Below are positions 41,943-53,200 of a stretch of 64,000 nucleotides of DNA, one piece after another. The notes under the pieces are model-generated. The model was given only the letters and a program-made list of their open reading frames with translations. It was not told where the DNA came from and made no database searches. Location: positions 1 through 64,000 of the forward strand of contig NW_027445228.1 of assembly GCF_048569485.1 (NCBI RefSeq), in the 5' to 3' direction. The translations under genes and the position numbers were made by a program. The stretch is from Anomaloglossus baeobatrachus (lineage: Eukaryota; Chordata; Amphibia; Anura; Aromobatidae). Position 1 is the first letter of the stretch, and each line of letters starts with the position of its first letter.

Positions 41943-42198
41943 CGGTGGAAGGGGGATTTGGTGAGAGCCAACCTGCCACGGACGGCCGTAGGCATCGGGC
42001 CTCCTCCCTCAGGTTTAAGGCGGATTTGTGCCTGTGGTTAAAGCTGTGGCCAAAATATCAAGCAACCCCTTTTTTATATCAAAATTGAATGGTGTTACGT
42101 GGATACCTTCAATAAAGAACAAAGAAAGATATTCCATGTGTGGTCTCCTTCATTGCGCGGTGGGGAGGGGGAACCGGTTGGTGGGTCTCGGCAGTCTG
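41943..42198 (+). repeat. Ngaro split repeat B2, right end
   Basis: Copy of B1 with AATAAA at 42111-42116. Fifty bases of filler separate it from A2. It ends GGTCTCGGCAGTCTG, beyond which the TG satellite resumes. Confidence 0.9.
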
Positions 42199-45100
42199 TG
42201 TGTATGTGTGTCCTTTGTGTTCAGTATGTACAGTATGTGTGCACAATGTGTGTATGTGTGTCCTTTGTGTTCAGTATGTACAGTATGTGTGCACAATGTG
42301 TGTATGTGTGTCCTTTGTGTTCAGTATGTACAGTGTGTGTGTACAATGTGTGTCCTTTGTGTTCAGTATGTACAGTGTGTGTGTACAATGTGTGTATGTA
42401 TGTGTGTCCTTTGTGTTCAGTGTGTACAGTATGTGTGTACAATGTGTGTATGTATGTGTGTCCAATGTGTTCAGTATGTACAGTGTGTGTGTACAATGTG
42501 TGTGTGTCCTTTGTGTTCAGTATGTACAGTGTGTGTGTACAATGTGTGTCCTTTGTGTTCAGTATGTACAGTGTGTGTGTACAATGTGTGTATGTATGTG
42601 TGTCCTTTGTGTTCAGTGTGTACAGTGTGTGTGTACAATGTGTGTATGTATGTGTGTACAATGTGTTCAGTATGTACAGTATGTGTGTACAATGTGTGTG
42701 TGTATGTGTGTCCTTTGTGTTCAGTATGTACAGTGTGTGTGCACAATGTGTGTATGTGTGTCCTTTGTGTTCAGTATGTACAGTGTGTGTGTACAATGTG
42801 TGTATGTGTGTCCTTTGTGTTCAGTATGTACAGTATGTGTGTACAATGTGTGTATGTGTGTATGTGTGTGTGTCCTTTGTGTTCAGTATGTACAGTGTGT
42901 GTGTACAATGTGTGTATGTATGTCCTTTGTGTTCAGTGTGTACAGTGTGTGTGTACAATGTGTGTATGTGTGTGTGTCCTTTGTGTTCAGTGTGTACAGT
43001 GTGTGTGTACAATGTGTGTATGTGTGTCCTTTGTGTTCAGTATGTACAGTGTGTGTGTACAATGTGTGTATGTATGTGTGTCCTTTGTGTTCAGTATGTA
43101 CAGTGTGTGTGTACAATGTGTGTATGTGTGTCCTTTGTGTTCAGTATGTACAGTGTGTGTGTACAATGTGTGTATGTGTGTCCTTTGTGTTCAGTATGTA
43201 CAGTGTGTGTGTACAATGTGTGTATGTGTGTCCTTTGTGTTCAGTATGTACAGTGTGTGTGCACAATGTGTGTATGTGTGTCCTTTGTGTTCAGTATGTA
43301 CAGTGTGTGTGTACAATGTGTGTATGTGTGTCCTTTGTGTTCAGTATGTACAGTGTGTGTGTACAATGTGTGTATGTGTGTGTGTCCTTTGTGTTCAGTA
43401 TGTACAGTGTGTGTGTACAATGTGTGTATGTATGTCCTTTGTGTTCAGTATGTACAGTGTGTGTGTACAATGTGTGTATGTGTGTGTGTCCTTTGTGTTC
43501 AGTGTGTACAGTGTGTGTGTACAATGTGTGTATGTGTGTCCTTTGTGTTCAGTATGTACAGTGTGTGTGTACAATGTGTGTATGTGTGTCCTTTGTGTTC
43601 AGTATGTACAGTGTGTGTGTACAATGTGTGTATGTGTGTCCTTTGTGTTCAGTATGTACAGTGTGTGTACAATGTGTGTATGTGTGTCCTTTGTGTTCAG
43701 TATGTACAGTGTGTGTGTACAATGTGTGTATGTGTGTCCTTTGTGTTCAGTATGTACAGTGTGTGTGTACAATGTGTGTATGTGTGTCCTTTGTGTTCAG
43801 TATGTACAGTATGTGTGTACAATGTGTGTATGTATGTGTGTCCTTTGTGTTCAGTATGTACAGTATGTGTGCACAATGTGTGTATGTGTGTCCTTTGTGT
43901 TCAGTATGTACAGTATGTGTGCACAATGTGTGTATGTGTGTCCTTTGTGTTCAGTATGTACAGTGTGTGTGTGTACAATGTGTGTCCTTTGTGTTCAGTG
44001 TGTACAGTGTGTGTGTACAATGTGTGTATGTATGTGTGTCCTTTGTGTTCAGTATGTACAGTATGTGTGCACAATGTGTGTATGTGTGTCCTTTGTGTTC
44101 AGTATGTACAGTATGTGTGTACAATGTGTGTATGTATGTGTGTCCTTTGTGTTCAGTATGTACAGTATGTGTGCACAATGTGTGTATGTGTGTCCTTTGT
44201 GTTCAGTGCGTACAGTATGTGTGTACAATGTGTGTATGTATGTGTGTCCTTTGTGTTCAGTATGTACAGTATGTGTGCAAAATGTGTGTATGTGTGTCCT
44301 TTGTGTTCAGTATGTACAGTATGTGTGTACAATGTGTGTATGTATGTGTGTCCTTTGTGTTCAGTATGTACAGTATGTGTGCACAATGTGTGTATGTGTG
44401 TCCTTTGTGTTCAGTATGTACAGTGTGTGTGTACAATGTGTGTCCTTTGTGTTCAGTATGTACAGTATGTGTGCACAATGTGTGTATGTGTGTCCTTTGT
44501 GTTCAGTATGTACAATGTGTGTGTACAATGTGTGTCCTTTGTGTTCAGTATGTACAGTATGTGTGCACAATGTGTGTATGTGTGTCCTTTGTGTTCAGTA
44601 TGTACAGTGTGTGTGTACAATGTGTGTCCTTTGTGTTCAGTATGTACAGTGTGTGTGCACAATGTGTGTATGTGTGTCCTTTGTGTTCAGTATGTACAGT
44701 ATGTGTGCACAATGTGTGTATGTGTGTCCTTTGTGTTCAGTATGTACAGTGTGTGTGTACAATGTGTGTATGTGTGTCCTTTGTGTTCAGTATGTACAGT
44801 ATGTGTGTGCAATGTGTGTATGTGTGTCCTTTGTGTTCAGTATGTACAGTGTGTGTGTACAATGTGTGTATGTGTGTCCTTTGTGTTCAGTATGTACAGT
44901 ATGTGTGTGCAATGTGTGTATGTGTGTCCTTTGTGTTCAGTATGTACAGTGTGTGTGTACAATGTGTGTCCTTTGTGTTCAGTATGTACAGTGTGTGTGC
45001 ACAATGTGTGTATGTGTGTCCTTTGTGTTCAGTATGTACAATGTGTGTGTACAATGTGTGTCCTTTGTGTTCAGTATGTACAGTGTGTGTGTACAATGTG

Positions 45101-46957
45101 TGTATGTATGTGTGTACAATGTGTTCAGTATGTACAGTATGTGTGTACAATGTGTGTGTGTATGTGTGTCCTTTGTGTTCAGTATGTACAGTATGTGTGC
45201 ACAATGTGTGTATGTGTGTCCTTTGTGTTCAGTATGTACAATGTGTGTGTACAATGTGTGTATGTACAGTATGTGTGTACAATGTGTGTATGTACAGTGT
45301 GTGTGTACAATGTGTGTATGTATGTGTGTCCTTTGTGTTCAGTATGTACAGTGTGTGTGTGTGTGTGTGTACAATGTGTGTATGTATGTGTGTCCTTTGT
45401 GTTCAGTATGTACAGTGTGTGTGTACAATGTGTGTATGTATGTGTGTCCTTTGTGTTCAGTATGTACAGTGTGTGTGTACAATGTGTGTATGTGTGTCCT
45501 TTGTGTTCAGTGTGTACAGTGTGTGTGTACAATGTGTGTATGTGTGTCCTTTGTGTTCAGTATGTACAGTGTGTGTGTGTTCAGTGTGTACAGTATGTGT
45601 GTACAATGTGTGTATGTGTGTCCTTTGTGTTCAGTATGTACAGTGTGTGTGTGAGTACAATGTGTGTATGTGTGTCCTTTGTGTTCAGTATGTACAGTGT
45701 GTGTGTGAGTACAATGTGTGTATGTGTGTCCTTTGTGTTCAGTATGTAGTGTGTGTGTACAATGTGTGTGTGTATGTGTGTCCTTTGTGTTCAGTATGTA
45801 CAGTGTGTGTGTACAATGTGTGTGTGTATGTGTGTCCTTTGTGTTCAGTGTGTACAGTGTGTGTGTACAATGTGTGTGTGTATGTGTGTCCTTTGTGTTC
45901 AGTATGTACAGTGTGTGTGTGTTCAGTGTGTACAGTATGTGTGTACAATGTGTGTATGTGTGTCCTTTGTGTTCAGTATGTACAGTGTGTGTGTGAGTAC
46001 AATGTGTGTATGTGTGTCCTTTGTGTTCAGTATGTAGTGTGTGTGTACAATGTGTGTGTGTATGTGTGTCCTTTGTGTTCAGTATGTACAGTGTGTGTGT
46101 ACAATGTGTGTATGTGTGTCCTTTGTGTTCAGTATGTACAGTGTGTGTGTGTTCAGTGTGTACAGTATGTGTGTACAATGTGTGTATGTGTGTCCTTTGT
46201 GTTCAGTATGTACAGTGTGTGTGTGAGTACAATGTGTGTATGTGTGTCCTTTGTGTTCAGTATGTACAGTGTGTGTGTGAGTACAATGTGTGTATGTGTG
46301 TCCTTTGTGTTCAGTATGTAGTGTGTGTGTACAATGTGTGTGTGTATGTGTGTCCTTTGTGTTCAGTATGTACAGTGTGTGTGTACAATGTGTGTATGTG
46401 TGTCCTTTGTGTTCAGTATGTACAGTGTGTGTGTGTTCAGTGTGTACAGTATGTGTGTACAATGTGTGTATGTGTGTCCTTTGTGTTCAGTATGTACAGT
46501 GTGTGTGTGAGTACAATGTGTGTATGTGTGTCCTTTGTGTTCAGTATGTACAGTGTGTGTGTGAGTACAATGTGTGTATGTGTGTCCTTTGTGTTCAGTA
46601 TGTAGTGTGTGTGTACAATGTGTGTGTGTATGTGTGTCCTTTGTGTTCAGTATGTACAGTGTGTGTGTACAATGTGTGTATGTATGTGTGTCCTTTGTGT
46701 TCAGTATGTACAGTGTGTGTGTACAATGTGTGTATGTATGTGTGTCCTTTGTGTTCAGTGTGTACAGTGTGTGTACAATGTGTGTGTGTATGTGTGTCCT
46801 TTGTGTTCAGTGTGTACAGTGTGTGTGTGTTCAGTGTGTACAGTGTGTGTGTGTTCAGTGTGTACAGTGTGTGTGTACAATGTGTGTGTGTATGTGTGTC
46901 CTTTGTGTTCAGTGTGTACAGTGTGTGTGTCCTTTGTGTTCAGTGTGTACAGTGTGT
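42199..46957. repeat. TG-rich 48-52-bp minisatellite, block 3 with 284-bp higher-order repeat
   Basis: About 95 units of the same family as blocks 1 and 2. Units differ by TATG insertions and by TGTGCACAATG/TGTGTACAATG. From about 45570 on, runs of several variants repeat as a block of 284-288 bp (starts near 45718, 46006, 46290, 46574). It stays open for more than 1390 codons on plus, again not a gene. It ends at a run leading to TTGCACATATAGTGACAGG. Confidence 0.95.
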
Positions 46958-47261
46958 GTGTGTTGCACATATAGTGACAGGCAGCACAGTAATTGCAACT
47001 CGCCTTTATTGTCAGGAATTATAATCTTTTGTAGGAGCGACACATATCAGAGCACTGACTAATGTAGAAAGGACATGTACAAAAAACACCACATAAAAGA
47101 GGAGCGCGGGCCCTGTCCAGAAGAGCTGACAATCTGAGGAAACGGAAACAATAATGCTAAAAACTGTTTTTACTGCTTCACTAGATACATACAAGGGTAG
47201 AATGAGGCTCCCAATGTACAGGGGAGGTTCTGCATCATCACAGGGTGGAGCAGAGGGGTTT
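46958..47261. other. Unclassified stretch, possibly interior of the hAT-like element
   Basis: About 300 bp with no convincing gene; the words GGGCCCTGTCCAGAAGAGC and TGACAATCTGAGG suggest a dispersed repeat. Confidence 0.35.
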
Positions 47262-47345
47262 TTAAAAAAAAGAGCCGTTTTTTGAGCCGAAAGAGCCGAT
47301 TCTTTTTGGTGAGCCGAGCCGAAAGAGCCGGACTGCCCATCAGTA
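47262..47345. mobile_element. hAT-like element, right part
   Basis: It contains AAAGAGCCGTTTTTTGAGCC, GAAAGAGCCGATTCTTTTTGG and GAGCCGGACTGCCCATCAGTA. Reversed, the end reads TACTGATGGGCAG, loosely like the left end TAGTGTTGTG at 19620. It is followed by the same 19-bp word that precedes the left end. Confidence 0.45.
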
Positions 47346-47436
47346 GAAACATCCTGCTGCTTGTACAGCAACTGCGCACTGACTGCCGGGAACTACAGGC
47401 TCCTCCCACACAAGAGGCCGGTCACATGGGCGTGAC

Positions 47437-47700
47437 GTCAGCAGAGGTCCCTCTGGCCACTGGGATCTAGACTCTACCGGATCCTGACCCTGAGGTGGGG
47501 AAGATTCAGCTTTTCCTCATTAGTTATAGAGCTGAGGTCACACTGGATTTTGGGGGAAGAAATAAAAGTGTCTCCTGTCACTACTGGGGGCTGCAGCTCG
47601 TGTATATATCACAGGGAAGGAGCTGAAGCTGCAGCACAGGGCTGTGGAGGCTTCCATAAGGAAGGGGGGTATGGGGGGCTACACAGGGCAGGGGGCGATG
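47437..47700 (+). repeat. Inverted counterpart of the 870-1225 arm
   Basis: It starts GGCCACTGGGATCTAG, then matches 870-1190 in reverse (GGATCCTGACCCTGAGG, CATTAGTTATAGAGCTG, GGGCTGCAGCTCGTGTATA). It leads into the G-rich minisatellite as the left copy leads into the C-rich one. Confidence 0.7.
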
Positions 47701-47766
47701 CTGCATATTGGGGGCTTACACTGGGCGATGCTGCACGATGCAGGGCTCAAAAGAGGAAAGGCTGCA

Positions 47767-48841
47767 TGTTGGGGGGGCTCAGGGGGAGCAACTGCACGTT
47801 GGGGGGGCTCGCAGGGGGGGAGACTGCACCTTGGGGGGGGGGGCTCGCAGGGGGGGAGACTGCACCTTGGGGGGGGGGCTCGCAGGGGGGGTGACTGCAC
47901 CTTGGGGGGGTGGTGGCTCACAGGGGGGGTGACTGCACCTTGGGGGGGGGAGGCTCGCAGGGGGGGAGACTGCACCTTGGGGGGGGGGAGGCTCGCAGGG
48001 GGGGAGACTGCACCTTGGGGGGGGGAGGCTCGCAGGGGGGGAGACTGCACCTTGGGGAGGGGGAGGCTCGCAGGGGGGGGAGACTGCACCTTGGGGAGGG
48101 GGAGGCTCGCAGGGGGGGGAGACTGCACCTTGGGGGGGGGGAGGCTCGCAGGGGGGGGAGACTGCACCTTGGGGGGGGGGAGGCTCGCAGGGGGGGGAGA
48201 CTGCACCTTAGGGGGGGGGAGACTGCACCTTGGGGGGGGAGGCTCGCAGGGGGGGGGGAGACTGCACCTTGGGGGGGGGGAGGCTCGCAGGGGGGGGGAG
48301 ACTGCACCTTGGGGGGGGGAGGCTCGCAGGGGGGGGGGAGACTGCACCTTGGGGGGGGGGGGGAGGCGGCTCGCAGGGGGGGGGGAGACTGCACCTTGGG
48401 GGGGGGGGGGGAGAGGCGGCTCGCAGGGGGGGGGGAGACCACCTTGGGGGGGGGGGGGAGAGGCGGCTCGCAGGGGGGGGAGACCACCTTGGGGGGGGGG
48501 GGGGGGGAGAGGCGGCTCGCAGGGGGGGGAGACTGCACCTTGGGGGGGGGGGGAGGCGGCTCGCAGGGGGGGGAGACTGCACCTTGGGGGGGGAGGCTCG
48601 CAGGGGGGGGGGAGACTGCACCTTGGGGGGGGGAGGCTCGCAGGGGGGGGAGACTGCACCTTGGGGGGGTGGAGGCTCGCAGGGGGGGGGGAGACTGCAC
48701 CTTGGGGGGGGGGAGGCTCGCAGGGGGGGGAGACTGCACCTTGGGGGGGTGGAGGCTCGCAGGGGGGGAGACTGCACCTTGGGGGGGGGGCTCTCGCAGG
48801 GGGGGAGACTGCACCTTGGGGGGGGGCTCGCAGGGGGGACT
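47767..48841. repeat. G-rich minisatellite, about 26 units, G-quadruplex-prone
   Basis: The unit is GGCTCGCAGG, a G run of 6-10, AGACTGCACCTTGG and a second G run of 7-17. Unit length varies from about 33 to 48 with the G runs. On minus it is the C-rich unit of 201-865. Both strands stay open for 240-430 codons (Gly-rich / Pro-rich); these are artefacts. Four or more G runs per 80 bp make intramolecular G-quadruplexes likely. Confidence 0.93.
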
Positions 48842-48914
48842 GCACGAAGAATGGATGGATGGGGCACATCTGGGGTGGGGACTGTAGGATGGATAGGGGC
48901 ACATCTGGGGTTTA

Positions 48915-49282
48915 TAAATCCAGTGAATAAAGACCACAATGTGAGTCAATCAGTGACGTTTCGGTCCTTCCTTGGACCTTTATCAAACTCACACTATAAA
49001 GATACATAAGAAAAATACAAAGTGAATATTCTCTGAAAGGTGCATGAATATTAGAGCAAACATCATACAAATTACTTGTGGAAAGATCCATAGAAAAGAT
49101 TTATCTATAGAACAGAAAATGGGCACAATTGGAACATGGCCTCGTCCCCAGCGGCTGCAATATCCCATAATATTCACTTTGTATTTTTCTTATGTATCTT
49201 TATAGTGTGAGTTTGATAAAGGTCCAAGGAAGGAACGAAACGTCACTGATTGACACACATTGTGGTCTTTATTCACTGGATT
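48915..49282. mobile_element. Palindromic Penelope-type tail pair
   Basis: 48915-49030 and about 49160-49282 are inverted copies. Each holds, read outward, TTTGATAAAGGTCCAAGG, a GGTCC/GGACC stem, CGAAACGTCAC and later GTGGTCTTTATTCACTGGA. The stem plus GAAAC box looks like the hammerhead-like region of Penelope-like elements. The CUGANGA box is altered (TTGATAA), so activity is unlikely. Family is inference. Confidence 0.45.
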
Positions 49283-49377
49283 TAAAAAATAAAAAAAATG
49301 TTTGAAAATATTTTGGATATTTTGAGTGCCGGATTTATTTCTTCACTTTATTCTGATTTGATGTCAGATGGTGAGAA

Positions 49378-49635
49378 AAACCTGCAGATGTGTCTGTATA
49401 GAGAGCGGAGGGAAAACCTGCAGATGTGTCTGTATAGAGAGCGGAGGGAAAAACCTGCAGATGTGTCTGTATAGAGAGCGGAGGGAAAAACCTGCAGATG
49501 TGTCTGTATAGAGAGCGGAGGGAAAAACCTGCAGATGTGTCTGTATAGAGAGCGGAGGGAAAAACCTGCAGATGTGTCTGTATAGAGAGCGGAGGGAAAA
49601 ACCTGCAGATGTGTCTGTATAGAGAGCGGAGGGAA
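49378..49635. repeat. 37-38-bp minisatellite, about 7 units
   Basis: The unit is AAACCTGCAGATGTGTCTG plus TATAGAGAGCGGAGGGA, nearly identical across copies. Confidence 0.93.
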
Positions 49636-49800
49636 ACTTCTCGTTTTTCTTACCGCCTCCTCAGCCCTGGTGTGGAGGACGTCGCTGTGGAGGTATCATA
49701 CCGTGCTTGTATTATACATTATGGGGCAGTGAAAGGGGAATCTTTGGGCTATAAGAGGAAAATTACTGTGTAAGGGCTGTAAAGTTGGGAGAGGTTCCTA
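49636..49800. other. Short unclassified stretch before the L1 3' end
   Basis: Nothing recognisable. It separates the minisatellite from the L1 3' untranslated region, whose exact border is not marked by a clear poly-A. Confidence 0.35.
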
Positions 49801-50206
49801 TATGACCCAGTTGAATATTAATTACATTTTTATTTTTGGGGGGAGGGGTACCAATTACAACTTCCGCTATGGGGTCCCATGATTTCTATGTACACCTCTG
49901 TCCACCCCCTTAAAGAAAAACAATTAAATAAAACTAATTTTCCTCAATTAGACTTTCAAAAATACAACTCCTTTTGGATTATTCCAGGGGGCTCCTCTAT
50001 AGTATCCAGTGCGTGGGGGAGAGGGGGAGAACCATGGATGGTTGCAAGGAAGCAACCAGGGAGGGGCAGGGGGGGGAGGGTATTGGATGGCGTTTCGGGG
50101 TAGCCCGAGCAGTAACAACAACAGAGATTTAAACACCTTGACTATTGACATGTGGTATGGGTGAACTCCCAGCGTAACACACACTTTGAGCCTATTTGAC
50201 CCGTTT

Positions 50207-53200
50207 TTAATTATCAACAGTTTGCCCTGGAAACAGATGCCTGACAGGGGATGCATATACAGAGTTTAGCCACGTGTCCCAAATGTGAAGTATTTTGTTT
50301 TTGGCGCGGATGGAGTGAGCCAGACAGAACTCGTATTGGCATTGGAGGTTAATTCGGTTATATAGTTCAACTAATGTAGGCGTCTTTGGGGATTTCCAGT
50401 GCAAACTTATGCAATATCTGGCAGCTACTAGAATGTGAACTAATAAACCCCTGGATTCCCAAGAGAACTCCTCTATACCCACGTTTAGCACTGCCAGAGC
50501 CGGATTCGGATTAATAGGATTGCCTGTCAGCTCACCCATCAGGCCAAACACCTCCAACCAGAACGAGAAAACCTTGGGACAAGCCCACCAGCAGTGACCA
50601 AGAGTACCCCTTTGGAGGCAGCCCTTCCAACAATGTGGCGAATAATTTGGGAGGAACTGTGCTAAGCTGGCTGGGGACCGATACCATCGCAGGTGTACTT
50701 TTTTCAGTTGCTCCAGATGATTTATACACTTGGAATATTTTTGGATATTTGCTGATGCCGAGTGCCAGTTTGAAGGTGAGGTAGAGACACTAAACTCCAC
50801 GTCCCATTTATTCATATAAGGAGATTTTTGCTCTTCGGGGGGGTTATTGAGCCATTTGTATGTCGAGGAGATACCTTTGGATTTAATTATCTTTTTAAAT
50901 ACCAAAGCTTTTGTTGTAGGTAACAGAGGCTTTGACTTTGGAGGAAATTTAGAGGCCAGAAAATGACTAATTTGGATGTGTTGATAGAAACAGCCCTTTA
51001 AAGAGGGGTGTTCCCGTACTATTTAATTAAAGGGGTTAACACCCAAATCAGAGTATAGATCCGCCAGCACTGTAATGCCAGATCCCTCCCACCTGGCCAG
51101 ATTCAAAAAGGGGATTTGAGATTCCAACGACTTGAGGGAAATCTCTGAAAGAGGAATCTGAATCTTATGAATCAAGTCATTTCGCCAGACCTCCAGGGAG
51201 GCTGACATGGTGGGAACACACGGGGAGAACCGTGAACGGCTCAAATATTCTGCTTCCATCATTCTTCTGACCGAGCCCTGGCGGGACAGGAAATTTTCAA
51301 TCTGAGCCCATCTATGTGAATTACCTGGACGCCACCATTCCTTTAGTGATTCAATTAGTAAGGCTTTATAATATGCCGTTATGTTTGGGGTGCCCAATCC
51401 CCCTAAGTCATATGGGGGGTATAACACTTTACCTGCGACCCTAGCCCTTTTATTACCCCAGACAAATTTGTTAGTCAACGATTGAAGTTTCATCAGGGTT
51501 TTGTGAGAAATTTTGATGGGAAGGCATCGGAGCACATACAATATTTTGGGTAAGAAAACCATTTTAAAGGACTGTATCCTGGCCATCCAGGACAATATTT
51601 TTTCATACCTTCCCAATTCCTTTTCTAAATTTTGGATCAGAGGTTCCAAATTTTCTTTAATTAACATCTGCGATGGTGTCAGCTTAATACCCAAATAAGG
51701 TATCCCCCTGTCGCACCATTTGAATTGAAAGGCCCCCCTCCAGCGCACTCCTGGCCTCCGCCGGTACATTAAACGGCAGTATCAAAGACTTTGCCGCATT
51801 AAGCTTATAATACGACACTTTAGAAAAGTTTGATAATGTGTTCACCACTGCTGGAATCGACACTGCAAGGTTAGAACAGGAAATTATCACATCGTCTGCG
51901 TATAAACCAAGTTTATGTTCAAATTCCCCAACTCTTATACCAGAAATGGCTATGTTTTTTCGTATAGCTTCCGCCAGAGGTTCTACCACTAAAGCAAAAA
52001 TAGCGGGAGACAATGGACACCCCTGGCGGGTGCCATTACTTATTTGAAATTTAGATGACAGAAACCCCGATGCCAACACTGACGCATTTGGGTAAGAGTA
52101 GAGGGCTAGAATGGATGACTTGATTTTCCCCAAGAACCCGAATTTTGTTAGAACTCTCTCCAGGTATCCCCAGTGCACCCTGTCAAAGGCTTTTTCAGCA
52201 TCAAGAGACCGGAATGCACTGGGTTCACCCGAGATCTCCACCAGTCCAATCAAGTCAAGCATCCGTCTGGTGCCATCCTTAGATTGCCTCCCTGTCACAA
52301 ACCCAACTTGGTCTGGAGCCACTAAGGTCGGGATCACTTTATGAAGTCTATCTGCCACTAGTTTGGCATAAATTTTAACATCACAATTTAGGAGTGAAAT
52401 GGGCCTAAAATTACCCGGGGTGTCTGCAGGTTTCCCTGGCTTTGGTAGCGTGATAATTATCGCTTCTAAGTTGTCTGGGGAAATTGACCCTTTATTTTGC
52501 CAAAAATTGAAGGTTTTTGACATAAAGGGGGACAGAGTGGATGTAAATTGTTTGTAATATTCGTATGGCAGCCCATCGGGGCCCGGGGCAGAGTTAGACT
52601 TAGTCATTTTGATGGCACCTAGGATTTCATGTGTAGTAAAGGGAAGATTAAGTTCCTCTAATTGCTCATCTGAGACCCGGGGAAGATCCAGGGTGTCTAG
52701 GAAACCCTGTATATCCACTTGAGTCGGCTGTGACGTATTGGAATCATATTTTAGATTATACAGGGCCTCATAGTATTTCGCAAATGCTTCTGCTATTTCA
52801 ATGGGATGTCTAGTGATTGTTCCGTTCGGGTCCCTCAGGAATTCTATTTTAGATTGGATCTCACGTTTTTTCGTCCTTCTTGCCAATAAGGACCCCGCTC
52901 TATCCCCCATAGCATAAAATGTCGATCTATTTTTTTTAAGATTATGTTTGTATTTTTGCAGGAGTAGGGATCTTAGTTGGAATCTATGGGTTACAATTTC
53001 TTTAGTCAAGTTAGGGGATGCTTTGGCTTTATTCAGGGATTCAAGGTGATGAATACGGGTTAATATATATTTAATATCTGCGTCTTTTTTCCGTTTTTGG
53101 ATGGAGGCTATTTTTATGAGCTGCCCTCTGACTACGGCTTTATGCGCAGCCCACAGGGTCTCGTCAGAAATTTCCCCATTATTATTAAGTTTAAAATATT

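Larger units (their letters stand above)
35707..42198 (+). mobile_element. Ngaro-like (DIRS order) tyrosine-recombinase retrotransposon
   Basis: Split direct repeats A1-body-B1-A2-B2 (35707-35907; 41440-41692; 41693-41893; 41943-42198), each pair differing at about one position, so the element is young. This layout and the frames Gag, RT/RNase H, tyrosine recombinase and SGNH hydrolase define Ngaro elements. Unlike LTR elements there is no target duplication: joining the satellite on either side restores an ordinary unit (CACAATG + TGTGTATG), as expected of recombinase-mediated insertion. All frames are long; it looks whole. Confidence 0.92.

Noticed and set aside
42028-46321. A 1200-1390-codon gene in the TG array
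   Set aside because: Same minisatellite; the frame also runs into it from Ngaro terminal repeat sequence.
47644-48930. Gly-rich (plus) or Pro-rich (minus) structural protein
   Set aside because: G/C-run minisatellite with variable run lengths; frames on both strands arise from it and shift among units.
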